46,927 nt of DNA from Emcibacteraceae bacterium (GCA_028281625.1 JANQJN010000036.1:1-46927); one strand, 5' to 3'. Shown: positions 16,741 to 26,015, numbered from the stretch's first letter. Notes: a model not told the origin generated them from the letters alone. Made by a program: numbers and translations.

Positions 16741-17538
16741 CTACTCTGGGGTGCGTCTAAGGCGCTCAACCATCTTTCTTTCGATAGACCTTTGACAATA
16801 TGCCGATAGTTCTTTTCTGGTCTTAAAAAGATTGCGCGATACTGGCTCAAGGAAGTGTACTTCCACCTCCACATTTTGCTGCCTCAGAAATTCCTTGAAA
16901 TGCGGTCCAATTTCCATTTCGCCGTACCAGGCCACTTTGTTACGGTTTGTTCTGTTGGCTGGCATACAGTTGATGCGCTTGTAAAGCAATGTAACCGGTT
17001 GAACCATGAGCTCTATCGGGCGGCCTTCTTCATCCGCCATGGGGTGTATATAATTTTCAGTCACGCCAAAAAGCGAACTTTTAAACGGAAGCACAGATCC
17101 GCCGTTGGATGTTGTCCCTTCAGGAAACAAAATCAAACTATCGCCACCTTTAATTCGGTCCTGCATTTCCTGTCTTTGAGAATGTACTTCCGTTCTTTTC
17201 TCACGGTCTATGAAGATTGTGCGCTGCAACGTGGATAGATACCCAAGCACTGGCCAGTCAATCATATCGCGCTTGGCAATGAAGCATCCTTTTATGATGT
17301 GACCAAGGATAATAATATCCAAATAAGAAATGTGATTACTGACAAACAGCGTAGGCGACCCTTCAAGGGCATGACCATAGGTTTTGACCCGAATATCAAG
17401 AGCCTGACACATGGATTTATGCACCCAGTGCGGCCAGGCTTTGTACCCCGGAAACCTTAGCTTCTTGAGCAAGATCGTTGGTGGAAGCAATATTCCCAGA
17501 TACACCGCTATTTTCAGTATTTTAAAATACTTTCGCAT
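16741..17538 (-). CDS. plsC: 1-acyl-sn-glycerol-3-phosphate acyltransferase
   Basis: The 265-residue membrane-associated enzyme makes phosphatidic acid from lysophosphatidic acid. The catalytic H69-x4-D74 box is in SNHISYLD and the glycerol-phosphate binding FPEGTTS box is at 139-145. A hydrophobic N-terminal segment (about 8-25) should anchor it. It is first of the run down to lnt, after a likely terminator for fur. OlsA enzymes of ornithine lipid synthesis belong to the same family. Because an OlsB-like gene is in this window, an OlsA role cannot be excluded, though the position next to miaB favours PlsC. Confidence 0.93.
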   Translation of the reverse strand: MRKYFKILKIAVYLGILLPPTILLKKLRFPGYKAWPHWVHKSMCQALDIRVKTYGHALEGSPTLFVSNHISYLDIIILGHIIKGCFIAKRDMIDWPVLGYLSTLQRTIFIDREKRTEVHSQRQEMQDRIKGGDSLILFPEGTTSNGGSVLPFKSSLFGVTENYIHPMADEEGRPIELMVQPVTLLYKRINCMPANRTNRNKVAWYGEMEIGPHFKEFLRQQNVEVEVHFLEPVSRNLFKTRKELSAYCQRSIERKMVERLRRTPE

Positions 17539-17556
17539 TTTAAAGCTTTCTCAAAT

Positions 17557-17590
17557 AAAACAAACACTGCAAGGGATTTCCCGTACAGTG
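17557..17590 (-). terminator. Possible intrinsic terminator after fur
   Basis: On the minus strand, outer arms CACTG/CAGTG (17590-17586 and 17569-17565) enclose an inner GGGA/TCCC stem with a small internal loop. They are followed by TTTGTTTT. It would end the tsaB-rimI-fur unit before plsC. Confidence 0.45.
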
Positions 17591-17649
17591 CCGCCGTCTA
17601 TAGCACTTCAAAACAAAAATAGCTATATTTCTGTTCCTGTGCGTCGTCA

Positions 17650-18060
17650 TCAATTCTCTAGTTTAACACCGTACAGTTCCATGCGGTGATCGACCAGCTT
17701 ATAGCCGAGTTTTCTTGCGATTGCTTCTTGAAGTTTTTCAATTTCGTCATCAACAAATTCGATCACTTCACCGCTTTCAACATCAATCAGATGATCATGA
17801 TGGGTTTCGGTAACAAGTTCATATCGTGCACGCCCGTCGCGGAAATCATGGCTCTCAAGAATATCAGCTTCTTCAAAAAGGCGAACCGTACGATAAACAG
17901 TTGCGATACTGATCTGACTGTCAATTTCCGTAGAGCGACGGTACACTTCTTCCACATCCGGGTGGTCATCAGCTTCAGAAAGTACACGTGCAATAACCCG
18001 ACGTTGATCGGTCATGCGCATATTTTTTTCTATACATAATTTTTCAATTGCTGAAGCCAT
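17650..18060 (-). CDS. fur: Ferric uptake regulator family protein (alphaproteobacterial Fur/Mur type)
   Basis: The 136-residue protein has a winged-helix DNA-binding domain (about 1-83, recognition helix around SIATVYRTVRLF) and a dimerisation/metal domain. Metal-site residues H33, E81, H88 and H90 (in HHDH) are present. The CxxC that follows HHDHLI in gammaproteobacterial Fur is replaced by D93-V-E-S96, as usual in alphaproteobacterial Fur and Mur. Whether iron or manganese is the main signal cannot be told from sequence. It is third in tsaB-rimI-fur, 30 bases after rimI. Near-consensus Fur boxes before bfd make that gene a likely target. Confidence 0.94.
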   Translation of the reverse strand: MASAIEKLCIEKNMRMTDQRRVIARVLSEADDHPDVEEVYRRSTEIDSQISIATVYRTVRLFEEADILESHDFRDGRARYELVTETHHDHLIDVESGEVIEFVDDEIEKLQEAIARKLGYKLVDHRMELYGVKLEN

Positions 18061-18090
18061 TTTAAATTCCTAGTTAATCCATCCTATTTG

Positions 18091-18576
18091 TTAGGCGCCA
18101 AATTCCAGTTGCATAACAAGGGCATCAATTTTGTCGCCCCGATGGTTGTTATAATACCCTTTACGGCGACCAATCTGTTCAAATGAACACTTTTCATAAA
18201 GCCTAATGGCCGCTCTATTATTTTCGCGAACTTCCAGAAATATCCTTTTAATTGCCTGATGTTGCAACCTCTTTATGACCCATTCTAGAAGAAACGTAGC
18301 ATACCCGTTATTACACCATTTTGGCAATATGCAAAAGGTAATAATTTCCACTTCATCGTGCAGTTTCCGGATCAATATAAAACCAACGGGCTTTTGTTTT
18401 TGTTCTATAACATAACCAACTGTACCAGGGATTTTAAAGAGCTCAATAAAGGCTTCTTCGTCCCAGCTTTGCTCAGGCATATCGTTGAATGAACAATTAT
18501 AGAGCCTTGCGAACAGTGCTGCTCCGGTCACCCCTAACTCAGTTACCCTCAAAGACGCATTATCTCTCATCGACAA
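18091..18576 (-). CDS. rimI: GNAT acetyltransferase RimI-like
   Basis: This 161-residue GNAT protein has the acetyl-CoA-binding segment around FCILPKWCNNGYATFLLEW (a variant of the usual RxxGxG/A loop) and the typical EVRENNRAAIRLYEKCSFEQIGRRKGYY near the C-terminus. RimI acetylates the N-terminus of ribosomal protein S18 in E. coli and broader targets in others. The start overlaps the end of tsaB by 17 bases (or 11 if the second ATG is used), implying coupling. The loop lacks the usual Arg-rich QxxGxG pattern, so cofactor binding may differ slightly. Confidence 0.9.
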   Translation of the reverse strand: MSMRDNASLRVTELGVTGAALFARLYNCSFNDMPEQSWDEEAFIELFKIPGTVGYVIEQKQKPVGFILIRKLHDEVEIITFCILPKWCNNGYATFLLEWVIKRLQHQAIKRIFLEVRENNRAAIRLYEKCSFEQIGRRKGYYNNHRGDKIDALVMQLEFGA

Positions 18577-19255
18577 CGACCATTTTAAGTGGCGCTGGCC
18601 TTATGGCGTCTGGTGCCCGCAAATATAGAGGTGATACTTCATGACAGGATTGGGCGTCGTCAATCTTGCTCAAAGCACATATACCAACATATTCGGCGCT
18701 GGGATTATGATATTGTTCCATTTCAAGGCCGGTATAATCAAAAACCAAACTTGCGCCGCTACCGAGCGCCGTGATTAGCTCATCACCCAGCCTCCTTGAA
18801 GCGTTTTCGATTGGTAACGCTTCTGCCGCATCTAGCGGTGTATACGTACCTTCAGACACACTAAATTGCTGTAGGTAAACCTCTCCACGACGAGCATCAA
18901 TTGCCACAGCTACTTTTCCAACAAAGTCTGGATTAAAGGCACAAAACTCACTCACAATTGCCTCAAGAGATGTGACAGAGATAAGAGGTTTGTTAAGAGC
19001 GAGGCCCAGCCCCTTCGCCGTCGAAAGTCCAACACGTACACCAGCAAATGTTCCCGGACCAATCGTAGCTGCAATATAGTTAACATCAGCGAGTTCAATT
19101 CCGGCTTCTTTTTGAACTTCTTCGATCATCGGAAGCAGCCGTTCGACATGACCACGAGCACGCACTTCCTTTTTAGTTGCAAGCACTTTGCGATCTGCCA
19201 CTATTGCTGCAGAACAAGCCCCTAAAGTTGTATCTATTGCCAATATTTTTGTCAT
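18560..19255 (-). CDS. tsaB: tRNA threonylcarbamoyladenosine biosynthesis protein TsaB
   Basis: The 231-residue protein is of the ASKHA-fold TsaD/TsaB family. The N-terminal ILAIDTTLGACSAAI nucleotide-fold start and the GPGTFAGVRVGLSTAKGLGLAL segment (68-88) are diagnostic. TsaB is the scaffold partner of TsaD and TsaE in making t6A37 on ANN-decoding tRNAs. It is the first gene of the minus-strand block and is divergent from the deacetylase gene. Confidence 0.95.
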   Translation of the reverse strand: MTKILAIDTTLGACSAAIVADRKVLATKKEVRARGHVERLLPMIEEVQKEAGIELADVNYIAATIGPGTFAGVRVGLSTAKGLGLALNKPLISVTSLEAIVSEFCAFNPDFVGKVAVAIDARRGEVYLQQFSVSEGTYTPLDAAEALPIENASRRLGDELITALGSGASLVFDYTGLEMEQYHNPSAEYVGICALSKIDDAQSCHEVSPLYLRAPDAIRPAPLKMVVVDER

Positions 19256-19366
19256 TTAAACCATAGCGTTTGCGAGTATAATTTTTGCTCATAATTTGTT
19301 GATTTTTCTGTTATAGTCCGCACCACAACAAATAAATCAGCACAAAATAGTACCAGAGGGAAATAA

Positions 19367-20404
19367 TTGAAGAAACTAATCAGTCATATTTTTCTGTTTA
19401 TTTCATTTATCTCAATTTATCCGTCTTTGTCATTCGCACAAGACGAGGACAGCGCAGTGATTATCATGTATCACCGCTTTGGTGAAGGAAATTTCCCCTC
19501 TACCAATGTGACGCTCGACCAAATTGATCAACATATCGAAGAATTAAGCAAAGACATCTATAACGTTGTGCCACTTAGAACCATCGTTGAGGCGTTTGAA
19601 AATGGAACTCTACTGCCGCCACGTACTGTTGCGATTACCGTTGATGACGCTTATCGGTCCATTTATGAAGAAGCCTATCCTAGATTTAAAGCAGCGAATA
19701 TCCCTTTTACAGTATTTGTACCAACCGAACCCATAAGCGGCGAGAGTGAAAATTCAATGACGTGGGATCACGTCCGGGAAATGGCAGCAGATCCATTAGT
19801 GGATATTGGCCACCATGGACACGCTCACGCTCATTTGACGGAAATTGGTATAAGTAACGCCTTGGCAGACATAGAGTTCGCTGACAATATTTATCGGCAG
19901 GAACTTGGCTATATACCTGATTTAATTGCATTCCCATATGGCGAATATTCTCAAAAACTTATTGACTCAATTTCAGACAGAGGCTTCAAAGCCGGCTTCG
20001 CTCAGTATTCAAGTGCGGCCAGCAGCCGGAACAACTCGCTTGCTATTCCACGTTTTGCGTTCAATGAAAACTACTCTGACATTGAACGGTTTCGATTGGT
20101 GGTAAATTCACGGGCTTTGCCGGTACGGGACATTCTCCCTAAGGATCCCAATCTCGAACAAAATCCACCCGCTGTCGGCTTTACAGTTGACGAATCCATT
20201 GAAGGGCTTTCCGCTATTGGATGTTTCCCTTCTCATATGAGCGATCCTGCTAGTGTTAATCGCATTGGCAATAATCGCATAGAGGTGCGGTTTGCAGAAG
20301 CCTTTCCAACTGGTAGAAGCAGAGTAAACTGCACAATGCCCGGGCCGGATGGCCGCTGGTATTGGTTGGGAATACCTATTTTTAATTTGAATAACCCGGA
20401 TTGA
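19367..20404 (+). CDS. Secreted polysaccharide deacetylase family protein
   Basis: The 345-residue protein starts at TTG 19367, chosen because AGAGGG sits six bases upstream and the signal peptide begins there; no ATG fits. A signal peptide covers ~residues 1-24 (cleavage after SFA). The NodB-like domain shows D93-D94 in TVDDAY (catalytic base and metal ligand) and a His cluster H149-H156 (GHHGHAHAHL) with the H-x3-H metal pair. Known members remove N- or O-acetyl groups from chitin-like, peptidoglycan or poly-GlcNAc chains. A C-terminal ~90-residue extension (about 255-345), with two Cys that could form a disulfide, is not part of the NodB core. The actual substrate is unknown. Confidence 0.88.
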   Translation: MKKLISHIFLFISFISIYPSLSFAQDEDSAVIIMYHRFGEGNFPSTNVTLDQIDQHIEELSKDIYNVVPLRTIVEAFENGTLLPPRTVAITVDDAYRSIYEEAYPRFKAANIPFTVFVPTEPISGESENSMTWDHVREMAADPLVDIGHHGHAHAHLTEIGISNALADIEFADNIYRQELGYIPDLIAFPYGEYSQKLIDSISDRGFKAGFAQYSSAASSRNNSLAIPRFAFNENYSDIERFRLVVNSRALPVRDILPKDPNLEQNPPAVGFTVDESIEGLSAIGCFPSHMSDPASVNRIGNNRIEVRFAEAFPTGRSRVNCTMPGPDGRWYWLGIPIFNLNNPD

Positions 20405-20953
20405 TTATTCTACCGGCTCAACACTTTCCACTTCAGGGATATAATGCTTCAGTAAGTTTTGAATACCATATTTCAATGTTGCTGTTGAACTGGGACATCC
20501 AGAACAGGCCCCTTGCATGCGAAGGTAAACAATACCATCACGAAAACCGTGATACGTGATATCACCGCCATCACGGGCCACTGCTGGACGTACACGTGTA
20601 TCAAGTAGCTCATTGATCTGTGCAACGATCTCAGGATCTGCGTCGCTGTCATCGACTTCAACAGTTGCATCACCAGTTACAATCGGCAGACCCGCAGTAT
20701 AATGCTCCATAATTGTACCAAGCACAGCTGGCTTAAGGTCGTTCCAATCCGCGCCATTGTTTTCGATAGTAATAAAATCAGCGCCCAAGAAAACAGCAGA
20801 AACACCATCAATCTCAAACAGTACCTGCGCGAGCGGAGAAATATCCGCCTCTTCCTTGCTTTCAAAAAACATTGTGCCGGATTCAAGCACCACTTCACCC
20901 GGGATAAACTTAAGGGTGGCGGGATTCGGCGTTTGTTCGGTTTGGATAAACAT
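20405..20953 (-). CDS. NifU/Nfu-type Fe-S scaffold or carrier protein
   Basis: The 182-residue protein has an N-terminal Nfu_N domain (about 1-88, beginning MFIQTEQTPNPATLKF) and a C-terminal NifU domain with C150-x-x-C153 (CSGCPSS), which binds a [4Fe-4S] cluster between two subunits. Such proteins carry clusters to target enzymes. This arrangement is common in Alphaproteobacteria and mitochondria (NFU1). Its stop codon abuts that of the convergent deacetylase gene with no base between. Confidence 0.94.
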   Translation of the reverse strand: MFIQTEQTPNPATLKFIPGEVVLESGTMFFESKEEADISPLAQVLFEIDGVSAVFLGADFITIENNGADWNDLKPAVLGTIMEHYTAGLPIVTGDATVEVDDSDADPEIVAQINELLDTRVRPAVARDGGDITYHGFRDGIVYLRMQGACSGCPSSTATLKYGIQNLLKHYIPEVESVEPVE

Positions 20954-20965
20954 GTATTTTTCCTG

Positions 20966-20992
20966 ACTATTAAGTTCTAGGTCTTAAATAGT
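20966..20992. repeat. Imperfect inverted repeat between uspA and nfu
   Basis: ACTATTAAG (20966-20974) can pair with CTTAAATAGT (20983-20992) with one bulged A around an 8-base loop. It lies 13 bases upstream of the nfu start and has no following T-run. It could be a regulator site or an RNA stem; the function is unassigned. Confidence 0.3.
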
Positions 20993-21030
20993 GTGCAGTT
21001 TGGAATTATTCAAGTTTATTCAGATTAATT

Positions 21031-21504
21031 TTACGCGAATTTATCGAGCTCTTCATCGGTCATATTGCCTGGCACAACGAGCACCGGCATATGAAGTACG
21101 TTAAGAAGTACCTCTCGGAAACTTCGAATGAGCGGACCAGGATCGCCATCCACATCGGCACCAAGCACTAGCAGATGGATATCATGGTCTTCAGCTATTA
21201 TGGCTGAAATAACATCTTCAGGTTTTCCTTTGCGGATTACAGTCTCCGCTTCAAGGCCGGATATCCGCTTAATCTCACGAGCATATTTATCAGTATATTC
21301 AATCGCTTCTTCCATCGCCTCTTCTTCCATCAAATCTTTGACGGACGTCCAATGCTGAAAATCTGCGGGCGGGATGATACGAAGCATCAATATGCTGCCG
21401 CCTACTTTTTCGGCACGTTTACTTGCGAGACGCAGAACTTTCATAAATTCTGGTGTCTCATCAGCGATGATTAAAAATTTCCATTTATTGTCCTGATCGG
21501 ACAT
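21031..21504 (-). CDS. Universal stress protein (UspA family)
   Basis: The 157-residue cytoplasmic protein has the UspA alpha/beta fold: KFLIIADETPEFMKVLRLASKRA at the start, and the nucleotide-loop region LLVLGADVDGDPGPLIRSFREVLLNVLHMPVLVV near the end. The usual ATP-binding G-2x-G-9x-G-S/T pattern is only partly kept, so ATP binding is uncertain. Cellular role of individual Usps is usually unknown. It is probably transcribed with or ahead of nfu. Confidence 0.88.
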   Translation of the reverse strand: MSDQDNKWKFLIIADETPEFMKVLRLASKRAEKVGGSILMLRIIPPADFQHWTSVKDLMEEEAMEEAIEYTDKYAREIKRISGLEAETVIRKGKPEDVISAIIAEDHDIHLLVLGADVDGDPGPLIRSFREVLLNVLHMPVLVVPGNMTDEELDKFA

Positions 21505-21605
21505 ACCAAAACCCTCTATACTTCTATCAAAAAGAAAGCATTATTCTCTCGTAATTTTCGGAGTGTCATACTGCCATCCATGCGCCGCGTTTGGCAAGCC
21601 TATAT

Positions 21606-22562
21606 TTACTTCAGCAGAATATTGGTGATTTCTTTAAGTTGGGTGCGTGCGCGAAGCAGATAAAAGCCTTGTGATGCAAGATGGTTTTGGAACATAAACC
21701 CGTCCACCTCGCAGTTGGATACGATCAGTGGATCCATAGCGATGATTGAGTTAAAGGACGCTTCCATTTCGTCCCAAATGGTCGCAATATCACGGTTTGC
21801 AACCACTTCTTCAAAATCCTTGCGAAGCCCCTGTAAAATCAGACGGTAAGCGTAGGCCTGACCTTTAACATTAAAAAACAAATCATCTGCACCAAAATCA
21901 AACATACAGCCAAAACCGTCATTTACATAAACATCAATGCTTGCGGATGATGTACCCAGGTCGAGGGATATGCGATCCAATGTTGCGAGCAAATTATCAG
22001 CGCGTTTTTCAAACACCGCGTTTCCACGTGCCAATCTTTCATTATATACAATCAACTGGTTCATCGCTTTAATATACTGCTGTTCCGATGTGGAGACCGG
22101 CATCAGGGACGTCGATGGGTTCCACCACCAAATATCGCCTGAATACTGCAGCAAACCCGAAACTTCCTGTAGATCTGGATCTACACTGCTGGAACCGCGT
22201 GTTCGGCCAAGCTGATCCACCAATTCGTAACTAAAACGGGCTATCGCAGAAATGATACCGGTTTGAAAATTCGCCATGTTATCTAGAAAGTAACCAGGCT
22301 TAAAAAAGGGATCGTTGGAAACCCAGCCATTTTGTTCCACTTCTCGTTCAATAAGCGCGATGCTCACGGCGACAGCATTGCTCCCGTTTGTTGAGTTCTG
22401 GGGACCAAAATCCGGATTGTCATTCACCGTATGGATCATCAGCATTCCCACAGGATAATAAAGAAGGAGAAGCACGCCAAAACCAATAGCAATTCGCTTG
22501 AGCGCCTTGCCACTGATGCTGTCTTTTAGCCAATATCCGATATCTTTAATGGTTTCCCACAT
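21606..22562 (-). CDS. DUF2333 family membrane-anchored protein
   Basis: The 318-residue protein has one N-terminal transmembrane helix (about 21-45, IAIGFGVLLLLYYPVGML) and a long, soluble, largely helical remainder expected in the periplasm. The sequence agrees with the DUF2333 family in length and in the conserved WWNPST and IWDEM-like segments. No function is known for this family. It stands between a lipoprotein gene and uspA, all minus strand. Confidence 0.8.
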   Translation of the reverse strand: MWETIKDIGYWLKDSISGKALKRIAIGFGVLLLLYYPVGMLMIHTVNDNPDFGPQNSTNGSNAVAVSIALIEREVEQNGWVSNDPFFKPGYFLDNMANFQTGIISAIARFSYELVDQLGRTRGSSSVDPDLQEVSGLLQYSGDIWWWNPSTSLMPVSTSEQQYIKAMNQLIVYNERLARGNAVFEKRADNLLATLDRISLDLGTSSASIDVYVNDGFGCMFDFGADDLFFNVKGQAYAYRLILQGLRKDFEEVVANRDIATIWDEMEASFNSIIAMDPLIVSNCEVDGFMFQNHLASQGFYLLRARTQLKEITNILLK

Positions 22563-22639
22563 CGTCTGTCCCGCTGATTTATTATATTTTATAGATGGCG
22601 ACTAACGTTGAAATATTCAAGCCCCCAAATTGGCTACCT

Positions 22640-23314
22640 TCAAGTTTCGGGGATTTCAACTGATATCCGTTCCGACGAGCCGCTCTCACCTGGGAAGTTT
22701 GTAAAAAACGCCTGCACCATATAGGGCATTACTTCATGAAGCTTATTATTGCGCCCAGCGCTTTTCACTTCACCTTCGTATAAGTTAAGCGCACCATCCT
22801 CATTCGGTTTAATCACCATTTTTAGATGGCGTGTATATGTCGTATAGGTACGAACCGTTGGCATCATGCTCAATGAATAATATCCGAATGGATCCCAATG
22901 CATCGGATGATAGAAGGCGCTGCGATAATAATAGGGCCGATGATAACCATACCAAGGACGGTAAAAACGACCGTAATAACCTCCGTAATAGCCAAAGCCA
23001 CCCATAGACGGGGAAACACGCGTGATTTGCTTGCCGTCATCGACACCAAATTCCAGCTCAACGATTAGATCAGGATCCTCGCCATTTGCCGGAACATAGC
23101 CAAAGCGGCCAAGTTCATTACCCACCAGCGCCGCATAATTGGCAAATTCAAGACTGCCATTATATGCCGGATCCATAGGCACAATCGCAATGGATTCACC
23201 GTTTGGCTGCGGCAATTGATGAAAACGTGAAACGTTGCTGCGGATTGACTGCGTACAAGACGCAAGCAGGCCTACAAGAACAATTGAAACGATGAGTTTA
23301 TAAATTTTTCCCAT
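22640..23314 (-). CDS. DUF4136-like lipoprotein with Tyr/Gly-rich tract
   Basis: The 224-residue protein has a canonical lipobox (LLASC, Cys20). The N-terminal part (30-100) with SIAIVPMDP and DPDLIVELEFGVDD and the C-terminal part (155-215) with VIKPNEDGALNLYEGEVKS resemble DUF4136 family lipoproteins. Between them, residues 105-148 form a low-complexity tract with 13 Tyr in 44 residues plus Gly, Arg, Pro and His, likely an exposed aromatic loop. The role is unknown; it should be attached to the outer or inner membrane facing the periplasm. Confidence 0.78.
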   Translation of the reverse strand: MGKIYKLIVSIVLVGLLASCTQSIRSNVSRFHQLPQPNGESIAIVPMDPAYNGSLEFANYAALVGNELGRFGYVPANGEDPDLIVELEFGVDDGKQITRVSPSMGGFGYYGGYYGRFYRPWYGYHRPYYYRSAFYHPMHWDPFGYYSLSMMPTVRTYTTYTRHLKMVIKPNEDGALNLYEGEVKSAGRNNKLHEVMPYMVQAFFTNFPGESGSSERISVEIPET

Positions 23315-23374
23315 AACTCCACCTTACCTTTTTACCCCGCACAATTCAAATGCTACTTGAACATTATGGCATAA

Positions 23375-24385
23375 TCAGGGCCGAAGAAAACCCACAATTT
23401 CGTGAACATTTTTGAGGATTGGTGAAGCAATGGCATCTGCGTTCTCTGCACCTTGACGAAGGACACCGTCGAGGTAGGATGTATCATCCATCAAACGGTT
23501 CATTTCTTCTGTTATCGGCCCAAGAACAGAAACACTCAAATCTGCAAGATCTCGTTTAAAATCTGCAAATCCCTTGCCTTCATATTCAAGGCACACATCG
23601 GCCGCATCGCGATCGCTGAGTGCCGCAAAAATATTTATAAGGTTCTTGGCTTCTGCGCGCCCCTCAAGCCCGTCCAGAGTACCGGGCAGCGGCTCACTAT
23701 CGGTGCGCGCTTTTCTTATTTTCTTGGCGATTAGATCGCGATCATCAGTAAGGTTGATGCGACTGTTTTCAGAAGGGTCAGATTTTGACATTTTTGCATT
23801 ACCGTCCCGTAGCGACATCACGCGAGTGGCCGCCCCAAATATAAGCGGTTCTACTTCCGGGAAAAAATCGACACCATAGTCACTGTTAAATTTCTGCGCG
23901 ATATCACGGGTTAGCTCAAGATGTTGCTTCTGATCTGCACCAACCGGCACGTGGGTCGCGAGATACACCAAAATATCCGCCGCCATCAAATCAGGATAGA
24001 CATATAGCCCCACACTGGCCCTTTCTTTGTGTTTTCCTGCTTTTTCCTTAAATTGTGTCATGCGATTAAGCCAACCCATCCGCGCGACACAGTTAAATAT
24101 CCATGCAAGTTCAGCATGAGCCGGTACCTGGCTTTGATTAAAAATGATGCTTTTCTTTGGATCAATACCGCTGGCGAGCATGCCAGCCGCCACTTCACGA
24201 GTTGCGTTTCTTAGGACATCCGGGTCTTGCCATGTGGTGATCGCATGAAGATCAACCACACAAAAAATGGTTTCATAAGTGTTCTGAAGTCCGACCCAGT
24301 TTTTAATGGCCCCTAAGTAATTACCGAGCGTTAAATTTCCAGAGGGTTGAACCCCGGAAAAAATCCGCTGTTTGAAATCTGTCAT
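23375..24385 (-). CDS. trpS: Tryptophanyl-tRNA synthetase
   Basis: The product is 336 residues from the ATG at 24385, which has AAGGAAAG just upstream and gives the usual family N-terminus; the longer in-frame form adds 15 unlikely residues. It is a class I aminoacyl-tRNA synthetase with the HIGH-equivalent [10 protein letters not shown] at 14-23 and KMSKS at 198-202. It charges tRNA-Trp. It lies 84 bases downstream of murJ, in the order typical for Alphaproteobacteria, and could share the mutS-glnD-murJ transcript. Confidence 0.97.
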   Translation of the reverse strand: MTDFKQRIFSGVQPSGNLTLGNYLGAIKNWVGLQNTYETIFCVVDLHAITTWQDPDVLRNATREVAAGMLASGIDPKKSIIFNQSQVPAHAELAWIFNCVARMGWLNRMTQFKEKAGKHKERASVGLYVYPDLMAADILVYLATHVPVGADQKQHLELTRDIAQKFNSDYGVDFFPEVEPLIFGAATRVMSLRDGNAKMSKSDPSENSRINLTDDRDLIAKKIRKARTDSEPLPGTLDGLEGRAEAKNLINIFAALSDRDAADVCLEYEGKGFADFKRDLADLSVSVLGPITEEMNRLMDDTSYLDGVLRQGAENADAIASPILKNVHEIVGFLRP

Positions 24386-24469
24386 TATCTTTCCTTTTGG
24401 GTATTTTGGACATACCCTTAACTGTTTCAAATATCGCTTCTATATGACGGGGAAATCTGCCTGGGTCAA

Positions 24470-26014
24470 CTATCTCTTTGAAAATAAGGCACGAAGTTCT
24501 TCTTTTTTTACGGTTTTGGTAAGAAAAGTTGAAAGCAAATAAACGCCAAGACCACTGAAGACCAAAATCAGCAGCCCACTGATTTGCTCAGCGGCAGTAC
24601 CATCAATCATTGGGCTGGTATATTTTTGAACCTGCCAGACAACCACCCCCATGATCAAACTACACAATACGTATTTCGCAAGTCGTTTACTCAGCGACCA
24701 TTCAATACGGTAATGCCCACGAAGAATAAGTCCCGTGGAAAGCATAAGCACATTAATCCAGGCCGATACGGCCGTCGCCATCGCCAGTCCCACATGGGCG
24801 AAATACTGCATCAGGATCAAATTAAGGCTTACATTTACGAATAGCGCAACGATAGCAAACTTGAGCGGTGTTTTGGTATCACCGCGTGCGAAATAACCGG
24901 GTACAAACACCTTGGCGAGCACGTATGCCGGCAGACCTAATGAATAGGCTGCGAGAGTAAGCGACGTTTGCGCGGTCGCTGTCGGTGTAAAATTATTGCG
25001 CTCAAACAGTACCTGTATAAGATCTGCAGGAACGATAAAGAATGCCACTGCCGCCGGGATAGTAAAGAAAAGACCCATTTCGATCGCCTGATTCTGGCTT
25101 TTTACCACCTGCTCTTCATTGCCAGCCGCAATACTGCGCGATAGAAATGGCAGAAGTACAGTACCAAGCGCAACCCCAATTACACCGATTGGAAGCTGAT
25201 TAAGCCGATCTGCATAATAAAGATAGGACATGGATGCATCGGGAAGGTAGGACGCGATAATCATATCTAATAGAAGATTTAGCTGGACCACACCTGCACC
25301 TAGCGCGGCTGGCCACATCACGATCAGCAGTTTTTTAACTTTTGGCGTTAACCTTGGAAGCTTGACCCGGATACGGTAGCCAGCATTATAACAAGCGCGA
25401 AATAGGAAAATCACTTGAATAAATCCGGCGACACTGACCGCGATGGCAAGGGTATGAGCTGGTGTTTCCATAACATCTGAGGCAAACAAAAGTGCGGATA
25501 TAAGGCACAGATTTAGGATTATTGGTGTCGCCGCAGTCGCCGCAAACTTTCCAAGTGAGTTTAGAATACCCGCAAGCAGCGAGACCAGCGATACAAACAA
25601 AATGAACGGAAATGTAAAACGCGTAAGGGTAACCGCAAGCGCGAACTTCGCGTCATCACCCACAAATCCATTTGCCATCACATAGATGAGTGCCGGGGTA
25701 AATATTTCAATGAGCGCGACAAAGAACAGCAGGGTAATAGCAAGGCAGGCAAAGGCTTCTTCGGCGAATTTAATCGCTTCTTCTTTGCCGTCTTTTTCAA
25801 GTGTTGCAGAAAATATTGGAACGAATGATGCGCTGAAAGCGCCTTCGGCAAAAAGTCGCCTGAAAAAATTAGGGAGCTTAAAAGCAACAACAAAACAATC
25901 AGTAATGGCGCCAGCACCAAGAACCGCCGCCATCATAATGTCGCGAATAAACCCGAGCACGCGGCTGATCATGGTAAAAATTCCGAAGACAACTGAGGAT
26001 TTGATTACTGACAT
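24470..26014 (-). CDS. murJ: Lipid II flippase MurJ
   Basis: The 514-residue polytopic protein of the MOP/MVF family has about 14 hydrophobic segments. The N-terminus SSVVFGIFTMISRVLGFIRDI and the following GAGAITDCFVVAFKLPNFFRRLFAEGAFSASFVP are diagnostic for MurJ, including the Arg residues that line the central cavity. It moves lipid-linked peptidoglycan precursor across the inner membrane. One base separates it from the glnD stop. Confidence 0.97.
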   Translation of the reverse strand: MSVIKSSVVFGIFTMISRVLGFIRDIMMAAVLGAGAITDCFVVAFKLPNFFRRLFAEGAFSASFVPIFSATLEKDGKEEAIKFAEEAFACLAITLLFFVALIEIFTPALIYVMANGFVGDDAKFALAVTLTRFTFPFILFVSLVSLLAGILNSLGKFAATAATPIILNLCLISALLFASDVMETPAHTLAIAVSVAGFIQVIFLFRACYNAGYRIRVKLPRLTPKVKKLLIVMWPAALGAGVVQLNLLLDMIIASYLPDASMSYLYYADRLNQLPIGVIGVALGTVLLPFLSRSIAAGNEEQVVKSQNQAIEMGLFFTIPAAVAFFIVPADLIQVLFERNNFTPTATAQTSLTLAAYSLGLPAYVLAKVFVPGYFARGDTKTPLKFAIVALFVNVSLNLILMQYFAHVGLAMATAVSAWINVLMLSTGLILRGHYRIEWSLSKRLAKYVLCSLIMGVVVWQVQKYTSPMIDGTAAEQISGLLILVFSGLGVYLLSTFLTKTVKKEELRALFSKR

Positions 26015-26015
26015 A

